This document shows positions 49,862-58,414 of a stretch of DNA of 64,000 nt, in pieces. Origin of the DNA: Verrucomicrobiaceae bacterium (GTDB taxonomy: Bacteria; Verrucomicrobiota; Verrucomicrobiia; Verrucomicrobiales; Verrucomicrobiaceae); NCBI GenBank assembly GCA_016713245.1, contig JADJPM010000004.1, positions 3,534,001-3,598,000 of the forward strand, read 5' to 3'. The notes beneath the pieces are model-generated. The model was not told the origin of the DNA. It saw only the letters and a program-made list of their open reading frames with translations, and did not search any database. Within the stretch, counting starts at the first letter, position 1; each line of letters starts with the position of its first letter. Made by a program: the position numbers and the translations under genes.

Positions 49862-49928
49862 AGGTTCCTTGGAGTCATTGAAGATACTGGCTCACGAAAT
49901 CAGCCAGCACACAGGGCAGGACAAACAC

Positions 49929-50258
49929 TCAAAGTAGTTCGTGTTCAGAAAGTGCATCAGCCCAAATCACATGGGAATTCGCACGGAAGTATCTCCGCAA
50001 AGCATCCTCGACCAGTTCGCCGCCCACTTCATTCTGAGCGACTGCATCCAGTATCAGGCGTGAATCCTCGGAACTCATCTTGGTAATTGGCTCACTGATA
50101 TTACAGCAACCGAATCCATCGAATGAAATGCGGAGGAGTGAGATCAGGTCGTCATCGTCCTTGTCAAAATCGGCGAAGACACTGCCATCCTGCAACGCCA
50201 AGCAGAAGCTGCATGGGCGAGTTGGCTCCAGGAAAGATATATGCACAGATAGGCTCAT
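49929..50258 (-). CDS. Hypothetical acidic protein
   Basis: A 109-residue acidic protein (DFDKDDDDLISLLRISFDGF; SSEDSRLILDAVAQNEVG; LVEDALRRYFRANSH). No family recognised; composition is lower in GC than its neighbours. It looks like the small immunity-type or plasmid-borne proteins, but nothing proves that. It lies between two units of the sulfur island and opposite to them. Confidence 0.55.
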   Translation of the reverse strand: MSLSVHISFLEPTRPCSFCLALQDGSVFADFDKDDDDLISLLRISFDGFGCCNISEPITKMSSEDSRLILDAVAQNEVGGELVEDALRRYFRANSHVIWADALSEHELL

Positions 50259-50385
50259 GACGCTTTAGACGCTCGGGTTGGGTCGAGAATAGAGTTCCAA
50301 CTTCATGGCCAACATTCAGATCGACCCCACTCAGTCAATCCTCCTTATCGTGTCGCCTCCGCAGCTATCCTCCCGGAAAAACCAT

Positions 50386-50423
50386 TTGCTCGGCCACACT
50401 ATATGCGTATAGACTCATACAGT
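50386..50423 (+). promoter_or_regulatory. Promoter with proposed ArsR operator B (RND/DUF2892 operon)
   Basis: Operator at 50398-50423: half-sites ACTATATGCG and CTCATACAGT separated by TATAGA. A possible -35 TTGCTC (50386-50391) and -10 TATAGA (50408-50413), 16 bp apart, place the operator over the -10, so binding would block transcription. The first start codon is at 50440. Confidence 0.7.
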
Positions 50424-50439
50424 TGAATAAAGCCTCGCC

Positions 50440-50598
50440 ATGACTCCGAACCGACTCTTCATCCTCATCGCCGCGCTCGCGGCGCTGCTGGCGGGTTTGC
50501 AGATGAGCCGTCAAGGCTGTCCGGCCTGTGTGCTGCTGCCAAAGGCACCCGAAGCCGCTGCCTCCACCGATTTGAACTCCACCACCCCCAAACCATGA
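50440..50598 (+). CDS. Small membrane-anchored Cys protein
   Basis: A 52-residue frame starting ATG at 50440, 16 bp after the operator. It reads MTPNRLFILIAALAALLAGLQ (split after residue 20) as a signal-anchor, then a CPAC motif, and a Pro/Ala/Thr tail. The stop overlaps the next ATG by 4 bases (ATGA). The CxxC next to an anchor suggests a thiol-carrying protein facing the periplasm. Short, but the position, overlap and operator argue that it is real. Confidence 0.75.
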   Translation: MTPNRLFILIAALAALLAGLQMSRQGCPACVLLPKAPEAAASTDLNSTTPKP

Positions 50599-50801
50599 AG
50601 CTCGAAAATGCCATCCGTGCCCTCGCAGGCACCATGATCCTCGCCAGTCTCGCCCTCGCGCATTATGTGAACCCGAACTGGCTCTGGTTCACCGCATTCG
50701 TCGGCGCGAACCTCCTTCAATCCGCCTTCACTGGCTTTTGCCCGGCGGAAAACATTCTCAGAAAGCTCGGTGTCGGCGGCAGTTGCTGCACGAAGGTCTG
50801 A
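50595..50801 (+). CDS. DUF2892 (YgaP-type) small membrane protein
   Basis: A 68-residue protein with two hydrophobic helices (ALAGTMILASLALAHYV; WLWFTAFVGANLLQSAFTGF) and the DUF2892 motif TGFCPAENILRKLG, ending in GGSCCTKV. DUF2892 occurs as the membrane domain of the rhodanese YgaP and in sulfur-handling clusters. The start overlaps the previous stop; the next gene follows after 24 bp. Confidence 0.88.
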   Translation: MKLENAIRALAGTMILASLALAHYVNPNWLWFTAFVGANLLQSAFTGFCPAENILRKLGVGGSCCTKV

Positions 50802-50825
50802 CTCAACCACCAGCCGCTTCCTCCG

Positions 50826-51833
50826 ATGAAAATCCTCTCTCGTCTCTTCCCTGTCCTGCTGCTGACCGCTTGCGGCAAGCACGAGCAAAACCCCGCTTCA
50901 TCCACACCGCTGCCGACCGCCACCGTGAAGGCCGAGGCGGTGAAATGGAGCCCCCACACGGCAGTGGAGGAGGTCGTGGGCACGGTGCGCTCGAAACAAC
51001 GCGCCGTCGTCGAGGCGAAGGTCAGCGGTCGCGTGCTCGAATACACCGCCACGCCCGGCGCGATGGTGAAAGCGGGCGATTTGCTCGCACGACTCGATGT
51101 GCAGGAAATCCAGGCGAAGGTCGATCAGGCCCGCGCGATGCTCGATCAGGCGAAACGCGACTTTGATCGTCAAAAACAACTCATCGCCAGCAATGCGACC
51201 ACGCGGCAGGAATTCGACGCGGCCGATGCTCGCGTGAAAATCGGCACAGGAGCCGTCAGCGAGGCCGAAACGATGATGAGCTACGCCAAAGTCACCGCGC
51301 CCTTTGATGGCGTGGTCACGCGCAAGCTCGCTGATGTGGGCGATCTCGCCATGCCGGGCAAACCGTTGCTGGAAATCGAAGCACCGACTTCGCTGCGCTT
51401 TGAAGCCGATCTTCCCGAGGCCATCCTCGACCGCGTGAAACTCGGCGCAAAGATGCCCGTGCGCCTCGCGAAGATCATCGAAGGCACCGTGAGCGAAATT
51501 TCGCCCGTGGCCGATCCTGTGAGCCGCACCTTCAATGTGAAACTCGACCTCCCGCCAACCGAAGGCCTGCGCACCGGCCAGTTCGGTCGCGTCTCGTTGC
51601 CTGTGGCCGAGGTGAAACTGCTTTTGGTGCCGCAAATCGCCGTTTTGAAGCGTGGCCAGATGGAACTCGTCTTCGTCGCCCAAAATGGCAAAGCCGCTCT
51701 GAGGCTCGTGAAGACCGGCAAAGTGCTCGAAGACAGCGTGGAGGTGCTTTCCGGCCTCGAAGAAGGTGAACAGGTCATCGTGAGCGAAACCGCGAAACTC
51801 ATCGACGGCCAACCCGTGACGATCCAGCCATGA
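50826..51833 (+). CDS. RND efflux periplasmic adaptor lipoprotein
   Basis: A 335-residue membrane-fusion protein with a lipoprotein signal (FPVLLLTACGKH, Cys at about 17). Barrel-sandwich halves (VEAKVSGRVLEYTATPGAMV and VTAPFDGVVTRKLADVGDLA), a coiled-coil hairpin between them, and a beta-barrel plus membrane-proximal domain after residue 185. It is shorter than drug-efflux AcrA, as in HAE1/HME-like pairs. Its stop overlaps the permease start by 4 bases. Because the unit sits under operator B, its cargo may be a sulfur compound or metal-thiol complex; no direct evidence. Confidence 0.92.
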   Translation: MKILSRLFPVLLLTACGKHEQNPASSTPLPTATVKAEAVKWSPHTAVEEVVGTVRSKQRAVVEAKVSGRVLEYTATPGAMVKAGDLLARLDVQEIQAKVDQARAMLDQAKRDFDRQKQLIASNATTRQEFDAADARVKIGTGAVSEAETMMSYAKVTAPFDGVVTRKLADVGDLAMPGKPLLEIEAPTSLRFEADLPEAILDRVKLGAKMPVRLAKIIEGTVSEISPVADPVSRTFNVKLDLPPTEGLRTGQFGRVSLPVAEVKLLLVPQIAVLKRGQMELVFVAQNGKAALRLVKTGKVLEDSVEVLSGLEEGEQVIVSETAKLIDGQPVTIQP

Positions 51834-54800
51834 GCGAGCCTTCCATCCCACATCTCGGCATCGCAGGCCGCATCGCGGCGGCGTTCATTGATTCCAAGCT
51901 GACGCCGCTGGTGGTCATCGCGTCCGTTTTGCTCGGCGCGGCGGCGGTGGTGCTGCTGCCGCGTGAAGAAGAGCCGCAGATCAAGGTGCCGATGGTCGAT
52001 GTGATGGTTTCCATGCCCGGTTCCACGGCGAAGGAGATCGAAGAACGCGCCACGCGGCCGATGGAGAAGCTGCTGTGGGAGGTCCCCGGCGTGGAATACC
52101 TCTACAGCACCTCGCGCGACAGCGAGAGCCTCGTCATCGTGCGCTTCAAAGTGGGCGAAGACCCGGAACGCAGCCTCGTGAAGATCACCGAGAAGCTGCG
52201 CTCGAACTTCGACCGCATTCCGATGGGCGTCACCATGCCCATCGTGAAGCCGAAGAGCATTGATGACGTGCCCATCCTCGCGCTCACCTTTCACAGCGCC
52301 CGTTACGATCACCTCACGCTGCGCCGTTTGGCCGCGCAGATCGACGAGGAGATCAAACAAGTGCCGTTGGTGGCCGAGACGACGCTGATCGGTGGTTCGC
52401 GACGCACCGTGCGTGTGATGCTCGATCCCGTGAAGCTCGCTTCGCGAAATCTCAGCCCCGCCGGCCTCGTGCCGATGCTCCAGCAGGCGAACCGACAATT
52501 CCGCGCCGGTGGTCTCACCACAGGCAACAACGAAGTCCTTGTCGAAACCGGTGCCTTCCTCAAAACCACCGAAGAAGTCGGCAACGTCGTCATCGGCGTC
52601 TTCAGCGGCCGTCCGGTGTATCTCCGCGAGGTCGCCGAGATCGTCGATGGAGGCGAAGAGCCGACGCAATACGTCTTCCACGGTTCCAAAACAAACGACG
52701 AGCCCGCCGTGACGCTCAGCATCGCCAAACGCCCTGGAGCGAATGCGATCAGCGTTGCTGATGAAGTGCTGCAGAAGGTCGATCTGCTCAAAGGCAGCGT
52801 CATTCCCGCCGATGTCAGCGTCAGCATCACGCGCAACTATGGCGAGACCGCTGCGGAGAAATCGAACGAGCTGCTGTTGCACATGGGCATCGCCGTTTTC
52901 AGCGTCGCGATCCTCATCTGGCTGACGCTCGGCTGGCGGGAAAGCGGCATCGTCGCGGTGGCCATTCCTGCCACGCTGGCGCTCACGCTGCTCGTTTTTT
53001 ATCTCTATGGCTTCACGCTGAACCGCATCACCCTCTTCGCGCTCATCTTCAGCATCGGCATCCTCGTGGATGATGCCATCGTCGTGGTCGAGAACATCGT
53101 CCGGCACTTCCATCTGCCGCAAAACAAAGGCCGCAACTGGTCTGCCATCGCCGTGGAAGCCGTGGGCGAAGTCGGAAACCCCACCATCCTCGCCACCTTC
53201 GCCGTGATCGCCGCCGTGCTGCCGATGGCCTTCGTCGGCGGCCTGATGGGGCCTTACATGCGCCCCATCCCGATTGGAGCCAGCGCGGCGATGTTTTGGT
53301 CTCTGCTCATCGCGTTCATCGTCACGCCGTGGGCTTCGATTCGCATTCTGCGTTGGGGGAAGAAGTATTCGACGCTTACCGACGGTACGCCATCGGCCAA
53401 AGATCTCGAACATCACGACGCCAGCGAGCATCCCGAAGATTTCTTCACGAAACTCTACCGCCGCGTCATGGGACCGCTGCTGCATCACACCGGCTGGCGC
53501 TGGACTTTCCTCATCGGCATCACCGCGTTGTTGCTTGGCTCGATGGCGACCGTCGGACTCGGGTGGGTGAAGGTGAAAATGCTACCGTTCGACAACAAGA
53601 GCGAATTCCAAGTCATCCTGAACATGCCGGAAGGCTCGTCCTTGGAGCAAACCACCGCCGTAGCTCGCGAAATGGCCGCCGCGATCCGCACCGAGCCTGA
53701 AGTGACCGATTACCAAGTCTATGCCGGTGTCGCCTCGCCCTACAACTTCAACGGTCTCGTGCGTCACTACTTCATGCGTCGCGGAGCCAACGTCGCGGAC
53801 ATCCAGGTCAATCTCGTCGCCAAACACGAGCGCAAAGCGCAGAGCCACGACATCGCCAAACGCATCCGCCCTGCCGTCACGGCCATCGCGGATCGCTACC
53901 AAGCACGCGTCGCCATCGCCGAGGTTCCGCCCGGCCCGCCGGTGCTACAGACGCTTGTCGCCGAGATTTATGGGCCTAACGAAGAAGCACGTTTGAAGCT
54001 CGCGGACGCGGTGAAGACCATTTTCAAGGCCACGCCCGGCGTTGTGGATGTCGATTGGTATATCGAGGCCGATCAGCAAAAAGCCCGCTTCATCATCGAC
54101 AAAGAAAAAGCCGCGCTGCACGGCATCAGTGCTGCCACGATCTCGCAGACGCTCAAAATCGCTGTCGATGGCGAAAACGTCGATTTGCTGCATCAGCCCG
54201 AAGAGAAAGAAGACGTCAATATTCGCCTCGAACTGCCACGCAGCGCCAAAACCACGCCCGAGGAGCTTCTCGCCCTCCGCGTGCGCTCCGGTGATGCCAA
54301 TGCGCTGCCGGAGCCCGGTGCCAGCGGTTCTCCGCTCGTGCCGTTGCGCGAGTTGGTGAAGGTCGAGCATGTCACCGTCGAGAAGAGCCTCTATCACAAG
54401 AACCTCATGCCCGTGACTTACGTCATCGGCGATGTCGCCGGCATCGTCGAAAGCCCCGTGTATGCCATTTTCCAGATGAACGAGGCGCTCAAGAAGCTCG
54501 ACACACGCGAGTTCGGCGGCAGCGGCGCGGAACTGCAAATCCTCAACGCCTCCATGCCCTTCAGCGATGCCGAACCTTCGATGAAATGGGACGGCGAATG
54601 GCACATCACCATCGAAGTCTTCCGCGATCTCGGCGCGGCCTTCGGCGCCTGTATCATCCTGATTTACGTCCTCATGGTCGGCTGGTTCCGCAGCTTCCTG
54701 ACGCCCGCCATCGTCATGATCGCCATTCCGTTCTCGCTGGTCGGCATTCTGCCTGCGCACGGCCTCATGGACGCCTTCTTCTCCGCCACCAGCATGATTG

Positions 54801-55114
54801 GCTTCATGGCCGGCGGCGGTATTGTGGTGCGAAACAGCATCATCCTCGTCGATTTCATCGAGCTGCGTATGCGTGAAGGCATGCCGCTAAGCGAAGCCGT
54901 CATCGACGCCGGAGCCGTGCGCTTCCGCCCCATGCTCCTCACCGCCATGGCCGTCGTCGTCGGAGCCGCCGTCATCCTCGCCGATCCGATCTTCCAAGGA
55001 CTCGCCATCGCTTTGATGGCCGGAGAAATCGCCAGCCTGCTCATCAGCCGCATGGCCGTGCCCGTCTTGTATTTCATGGCGAACAAACATTCTCACCCCG
55101 AACCCAAACACTGA
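51830..55114 (+). CDS. RND efflux permease (AcrB/HAE-1 type)
   Basis: A 1094-residue inner-membrane proton antiporter. TM1 (LTPLVVIASVLLGAAAVVLL), a periplasmic porter half, the central TM4 motif SIGILVDDAIVVVENIVRH with the two proton-relay Asp residues, the second porter half and the C-terminal TM bundle are all present. The length is slightly above the 1030-1050 usual for the family because of longer loops. It works with the adaptor just upstream; no outer-membrane TolC is encoded nearby, so an external one must serve. Two base pairs separate it from the next DUF2892 gene. Confidence 0.93.
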   Translation: MSEPSIPHLGIAGRIAAAFIDSKLTPLVVIASVLLGAAAVVLLPREEEPQIKVPMVDVMVSMPGSTAKEIEERATRPMEKLLWEVPGVEYLYSTSRDSESLVIVRFKVGEDPERSLVKITEKLRSNFDRIPMGVTMPIVKPKSIDDVPILALTFHSARYDHLTLRRLAAQIDEEIKQVPLVAETTLIGGSRRTVRVMLDPVKLASRNLSPAGLVPMLQQANRQFRAGGLTTGNNEVLVETGAFLKTTEEVGNVVIGVFSGRPVYLREVAEIVDGGEEPTQYVFHGSKTNDEPAVTLSIAKRPGANAISVADEVLQKVDLLKGSVIPADVSVSITRNYGETAAEKSNELLLHMGIAVFSVAILIWLTLGWRESGIVAVAIPATLALTLLVFYLYGFTLNRITLFALIFSIGILVDDAIVVVENIVRHFHLPQNKGRNWSAIAVEAVGEVGNPTILATFAVIAAVLPMAFVGGLMGPYMRPIPIGASAAMFWSLLIAFIVTPWASIRILRWGKKYSTLTDGTPSAKDLEHHDASEHPEDFFTKLYRRVMGPLLHHTGWRWTFLIGITALLLGSMATVGLGWVKVKMLPFDNKSEFQVILNMPEGSSLEQTTAVAREMAAAIRTEPEVTDYQVYAGVASPYNFNGLVRHYFMRRGANVADIQVNLVAKHERKAQSHDIAKRIRPAVTAIADRYQARVAIAEVPPGPPVLQTLVAEIYGPNEEARLKLADAVKTIFKATPGVVDVDWYIEADQQKARFIIDKEKAALHGISAATISQTLKIAVDGENVDLLHQPEEKEDVNIRLELPRSAKTTPEELLALRVRSGDANALPEPGASGSPLVPLRELVKVEHVTVEKSLYHKNLMPVTYVIGDVAGIVESPVYAIFQMNEALKKLDTREFGGSGAELQILNASMPFSDAEPSMKWDGEWHITIEVFRDLGAAFGACIILIYVLMVGWFRSFLTPAIVMIAIPFSLVGILPAHGLMDAFFSATSMIGFMAGGGIVVRNSIILVDFIELRMREGMPLSEAVIDAGAVRFRPMLLTAMAVVVGAAVILADPIFQGLAIALMAGEIASLLISRMAVPVLYFMANKHSHPEPKH

Positions 55115-55115
55115 T

Positions 55116-55340
55116 ATGAAACCCAACATTGGAACCATCGACCGCGCCCTGCGCATCATCCTCGGCCTCGGCCTCATCGCCTACGGCATCGTCAATCACT
55201 CGTGGATCGGAGCCATCGGTGCTGTGCCGCTGCTCACCGCCTTCATCCGCTTCTGCCCGCTGTATGCACCGCTGGGTATCAGCACCTGCGGCAAAGGCGG
55301 CAACGATGGCGGCTGCTGCGGTGGAGGGAAGTGCGGCTGA
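55116..55340 (+). CDS. DUF2892 (YgaP-type) small membrane protein, second copy
   Basis: A 74-residue protein with two helices (RIILGLGLIAYGIV; WIGAIGAVPLLTAFIRFC) and the family motif RFCPLYAPLGI, ending in a Cys-rich tail (GGCCGGGKCG). It follows the permease by one base and completes the operon with the DUF6132 gene. The Cys-rich tails of this and the other small proteins could carry persulfides or metal. Confidence 0.88.
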   Translation: MKPNIGTIDRALRIILGLGLIAYGIVNHSWIGAIGAVPLLTAFIRFCPLYAPLGISTCGKGGNDGGCCGGGKCG

Positions 55341-55343
55341 TCC

Positions 55344-55404
55344 AAAGTGGCTGCGGCTTCAGCCGCACCTGCTCAGGAGATTCGGCTAAAGCCGAAACCA
55401 CTTT
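55344..55404. repeat. Small palindromic repeat between operon genes
   Basis: AAAGTGG ... CCACTTT form the outer arms; inside are GCGGCTTCAGCCGC and TTCGGCTAAAGCCGAA, each self-complementary. It looks like a REP-type element rather than a gene. Confidence 0.7.
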
Positions 55405-55410
55405 TTCATC

Positions 55411-55578
55411 ATGACACGCTACCTCATCCCCATCGCCGTCGGTGCCGTGCTTGGCTCGCTCATGGGCTACTTCGGCCAGTGCAGTTCCGGCACCTGCCCG
55501 CTCACCTCGACGTGGTGGCGCGGAGCTTTGTATGGTGCCTTCATCGGGCTGATGTTTGCCATGAGTGCGCGGCGCTGA
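55411..55578 (+). CDS. DUF6132-type small membrane protein
   Basis: A 55-residue protein (ATG 55411) with two short helices and a C-S-S-G-T-C-P-L motif at about 24-31 (GQCSSGTCPL). The CxxxxCP spacing is typical of the DUF6132 family, found beside DsrE and rhodanese genes. It is the last gene of the operon; a terminator follows at once. Confidence 0.75.
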   Translation: MTRYLIPIAVGAVLGSLMGYFGQCSSGTCPLTSTWWRGALYGAFIGLMFAMSARR

Positions 55579-55591
55579 CCTCCACCTCACA

Positions 55592-55625
55592 AAAAACGCC
55601 CGGCAGGACCTGCCGGGCGTTTTGT
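55592..55625. terminator. Bidirectional terminator
   Basis: Stem AAACGCCCGGCA / TGCCGGGCGTTT with a 5-base loop, A-run on the left and T-run on the right. It separates the RND/DUF2892 operon (plus strand) from the cytochrome c gene (minus strand). Confidence 0.9.
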
Positions 55626-55650
55626 TTGGATCGAATGGTGACCGCTGAAC

Positions 55651-56100
55651 TTACTTCAGCTTCGCTTCGAGGTCAGCGCGCTTCTGCATGGGCTTGCCGT
55701 TGTATTTTTCGCGCCAGCCTTTGACCTGGTCGGCGGTGACGGCGGGTGCTTTGTTGCCAAAGTTGCTGCGGACAAAGGTGAGCACCTCGGCCATTTGCGC
55801 GTCATTCAAGGCCGCGCCGAGCGGGGCCATGATGCCGAGGAATTTTGCGTCCTGCTTTTCGATGCCGGTGAAGACGATGGAGGCCATGAGTTCACCATCG
55901 GCGAATCCAGCGAGTTTGGAGCCGGAAAGCGGCGGAGCCATCGGAGTGGGTGTGCCTGCTCCCATGCCTTTGCCGTCCATGCCATGGCAGGCCATGCACA
56001 TCATGTAAGAGGCAGGAGGAGTGGCGGGTGCCTGGGCCTGGAGGCCGGTGGCGGAGAGGAGTGTCGTGACGACGGCGAGTGAGGCGATGAGCGATTTCAT
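55651..56100 (-). CDS. Exported mono-heme cytochrome c
   Basis: A 149-residue periplasmic protein (signal MKSLIASLAVVTTLLSATGLQA). Heme motif CMACH at about 35-39 and a distal Met in GIMAPLG. It resembles small class I cytochromes that shuttle electrons to a terminal oxidase. It lies 181 bp downstream of trxC on the same strand. In this setting it could receive electrons that enter the quinone pool from SQR through a bc1/alternative complex; inference. Confidence 0.9.
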   Translation of the reverse strand: MKSLIASLAVVTTLLSATGLQAQAPATPPASYMMCMACHGMDGKGMGAGTPTPMAPPLSGSKLAGFADGELMASIVFTGIEKQDAKFLGIMAPLGAALNDAQMAEVLTFVRSNFGNKAPAVTADQVKGWREKYNGKPMQKRADLEAKLK

Positions 56101-56281
56101 GGGTGTTTAGGGGGTAGGACTTCGCCGCCGAAAGTCACTGCGGCAATTGGCCGCGGTGAAGGACCCTCGAAGGCGAAAACGGTTTCTTCTTGTGCGCGGA
56201 GGCATTTCAAAATCAAACGCTTTCCCGGCATGAATGAGAGGAGCATGGAGAAGGGGGGGGCTGGAGTGGTGAATGCATCGG

Positions 56282-56740
56282 TCAGGACTGCCGCAACCAC
56301 GCCAGCAGCCTTGCCGCTGGCTGGAAACCGCTGGTCTGGGCGGTGACTTTGCCATCGCGGATCAATGCGAAGGCCGGGATGCCCTGGATGCGGAATTGTC
56401 CGGCGATTTGCTGCTGCTCGTCGGTGTTCACTTTGACAAAGAGTGCCTCGCCAGCGGCTTGCGCTGCCGCTTTGGCGAATTCCGGGGCCATCATCTGGCA
56501 CGGGCCGCACCACGGCGCCCAGAAGTCGATGACGACAGGGATCGGGCTCTGGCTGACGAGTGCAGTGAAGGCCTCAATGTCGCTGATTTCGACCGGTGCG
56601 GAGACGAGGGGCAGATCGGCCTTGCAGGTGCCGCAGCGGCCTTGTGAGGCGGCTTTGGCGTAGGCGATGCGGTTCGCGGTGCCGCAGGCGGGACAGGGCA
56701 GGATGATGCCGCGGGCGTCGGATTCGAGGTGCTGACTCAT
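56282..56740 (-). CDS. trxC: Thioredoxin 2-type (TrxC) with zinc ribbon
   Basis: A 152-residue cytosolic thioredoxin. The N-terminal zinc ribbon is CPACG...CGTC (about 16-40), followed by the thioredoxin fold with WCGPC (VIDFWAPWCGPC) and a cis-Pro (GIPAFALIRDG). It reduces protein disulfides and persulfides and is induced by oxidative stress in E. coli. Start 56740 was chosen because the zinc ribbon begins there. It is divergent from sqr and shares operator C. Confidence 0.9.
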   Translation of the reverse strand: MSQHLESDARGIILPCPACGTANRIAYAKAASQGRCGTCKADLPLVSAPVEISDIEAFTALVSQSPIPVVIDFWAPWCGPCQMMAPEFAKAAAQAAGEALFVKVNTDEQQQIAGQFRIQGIPAFALIRDGKVTAQTSGFQPAARLLAWLRQS

Positions 56741-56770
56741 GGAGGACAAAATTGAGGTGGAGTTAAATCT

Positions 56771-56796
56771 TGCATATACGCATACACTCATATAGT
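56771..56796. promoter_or_regulatory. Proposed ArsR operator C (sqr and trxC)
   Basis: 26-bp site aligned with operators A and B: CATATACGCATA then ACTCATATAGT; 20 of 26 columns are identical in all three. It lies 28 bp before the sqr ATG and 30 bp before the trxC ATG, able to control both. Confidence 0.7.
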
Positions 56797-56824
56797 CGCC
56801 TTGCAAGACAACCTTTCCTCAACC

Positions 56825-58060
56825 ATGAGCAAACACCTTCTCATTCTCGGTGGCGGCACCGCAGGCACCATGATGGCGAACCATCTTCGTCGTCGCCTGC
56901 GTGCCTCGGAGTGGCGCATGACGGTGGTGGATCGCTCTGAAAAGCATCTCTACCAGCCGGGCTTTCTGTTTTTGCCCTTTGGCCTGTATGAGGAAAGCCA
57001 GATCGTGCGGAAGACGCGGGATTTCATGCCGCGCGGCGTCGAGTTCGTGCAGGCGGAGGTGGATCAAATCAGGCCGCAGGACCATGCGGTCATGCTGAAG
57101 GATGGTCGCGAGCTGAAGTATGACGTGCTCATCGTCGCCACCGGCTGCCGCACGGCTCCGGAGGAGACGGCAGGCATGCTGGGGCCGAAATGGCGCGTGA
57201 ACGTGCATGACTTCTACACGCTCGATGGTGCCAAAGCGCTGCGGGAGAAGCTCAAAGGCTTCACCGGTGGCCGCGTGGTGGTGCACATCAATGAGATGCC
57301 GATCAAGTGCCCGGTGGCCCCGCTGGAGTTCACCTTCCTCGCCGACACCTTTTTCCGCGAGCGCGGCATCCGCGACAAAGTCACGCTCACCTATGTGACG
57401 CCGCTCTCTGGAGCCTTCACGAAGCCGAAATCATCGAAGAAGCTCGGTCATCTGCTCAGCGACAAGGGCATCGAACTCGTCACCGACTTCGTCGCGGAGC
57501 GAGTGGACCAGGAAAACGACAAGCTGGTGTGCTTTGACGGTCGCGAGGTGCCCTACGACCTGCTGGTGACGACGCCGACGAACATGGGCGACGAGGCTGT
57601 GCGCCGCAGCGCCCTCGGTGACGACCTCGACTTCATCCCGACGCACAAACACACGCTGCAATCGCTCCAGCATCCCGATGTGTTTGTCATCGGCGATGCG
57701 ACGAACGTCCCCGCGTCGAAAGCAGGCTCGGTGGCGCATTTTGAGAGCGAAACACTCGCCGACAACGTCATACGTCACATCCAAGGCGAGCCGCTGAAGG
57801 AAGAATTCGACGGCCACTCGAACTGCTTCATCGAATCCGGCAACGGCAAGGCGCTGCTCATTGACTTCAATTACGAGTATGAGCCGCACGAAGGCAATTT
57901 CCCCTTCTCCTTCGGCCCCATGAAGCTGCTGGAGGAGTCTCGCCTCAACCACCTCGGCAAACTGGCCTTCCGGCATGTGTATTGGAACGTGCTGCTCAAA
58001 GCCTGGCCGCTGCCGGGGATCAGCCGGCAGAAGAAGAAACCGGCCGCTTTCGCGGAATGA
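56825..58060 (+). CDS. sqr: Sulfide:quinone oxidoreductase (SQR)
   Basis: A 411-residue FAD enzyme that oxidises sulfide to sulfane sulfur and passes electrons to the quinone pool. FAD-binding motif LILGGGTAGTMMANHLRRRL at the N-terminus. Cys residues in TGCRTAPEE and IKCPVAPLEF fit the active-site disulfide positions of SQR. A second Rossmann region and FVIGDATNVP (FAD/ribityl) follow. The C-terminus (LLKAWPLPG) may form the membrane-touching helices. Start 56825 was chosen from the dinucleotide motif. dsrC and dsrE genes follow, giving a route for the sulfane sulfur produced. Confidence 0.9.
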   Translation: MSKHLLILGGGTAGTMMANHLRRRLRASEWRMTVVDRSEKHLYQPGFLFLPFGLYEESQIVRKTRDFMPRGVEFVQAEVDQIRPQDHAVMLKDGRELKYDVLIVATGCRTAPEETAGMLGPKWRVNVHDFYTLDGAKALREKLKGFTGGRVVVHINEMPIKCPVAPLEFTFLADTFFRERGIRDKVTLTYVTPLSGAFTKPKSSKKLGHLLSDKGIELVTDFVAERVDQENDKLVCFDGREVPYDLLVTTPTNMGDEAVRRSALGDDLDFIPTHKHTLQSLQHPDVFVIGDATNVPASKAGSVAHFESETLADNVIRHIQGEPLKEEFDGHSNCFIESGNGKALLIDFNYEYEPHEGNFPFSFGPMKLLEESRLNHLGKLAFRHVYWNVLLKAWPLPGISRQKKKPAAFAE

Positions 58061-58099
58061 CGAATTTAGAATGACGAAGACAACCACCCAATCAACACC

Positions 58100-58411
58100 A
58101 TGAAAAAGAACATCGCAGGAACAGAGATCGACGTGAACGAAGAAGGCTATCTGACGGACATGTCGCAATGGAATGAAGCCATCGCCGCCGCTATCGCGGT
58201 GGAGGAAGGCATCGGCGCACTCGGCGACGGCCACATGAAGGTCGTGCGTTATTTGCGTGAGCAGCAGGCCAAAGGCGCGGCGCTGACCATTCGCAGCATG
58301 GGCAAGAGCGGCGTCGTCACGACGAAGGAACTCTATGATCTCTTCCCCGGCGGCCCGCTGAAGAAGTCCTCAAAAATTGCCGGTATCCCGAAACCCGTGG
58401 GCTGCATCTGA
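58100..58411 (+). CDS. DsrC/TusE-family sulfur carrier
   Basis: A 103-residue cytosolic protein. Family core is WNEAIAAAIAVEEGI, GDGHMKVVRYLREQ, and the flexible C-terminal arm ending KIAGIPKPVGCI, whose penultimate Cys carries persulfide. The second Cys of true DsrC, about 11 residues before the end, is not present; it reads more like TusE/RspA-type single-Cys members. It is 39 bp after sqr. Confidence 0.9.
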   Translation: MKKNIAGTEIDVNEEGYLTDMSQWNEAIAAAIAVEEGIGALGDGHMKVVRYLREQQAKGAALTIRSMGKSGVVTTKELYDLFPGGPLKKSSKIAGIPKPVGCI

Positions 58412-58414
58412 AAC

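Noticed and set aside
51281..53488. 735-codon minus-strand frame across the RND genes
   Set aside because: Its product is His/Asp/Arg-rich low-complexity text from antisense reading of the permease; no ribosome site or domain.
58100..58411. Dissimilatory sulfite reductase pathway
   Set aside because: DsrC- and DsrE-like carriers are present but no dsrAB or dsrMKJOP; the carriers more likely serve sulfane sulfur from SQR.
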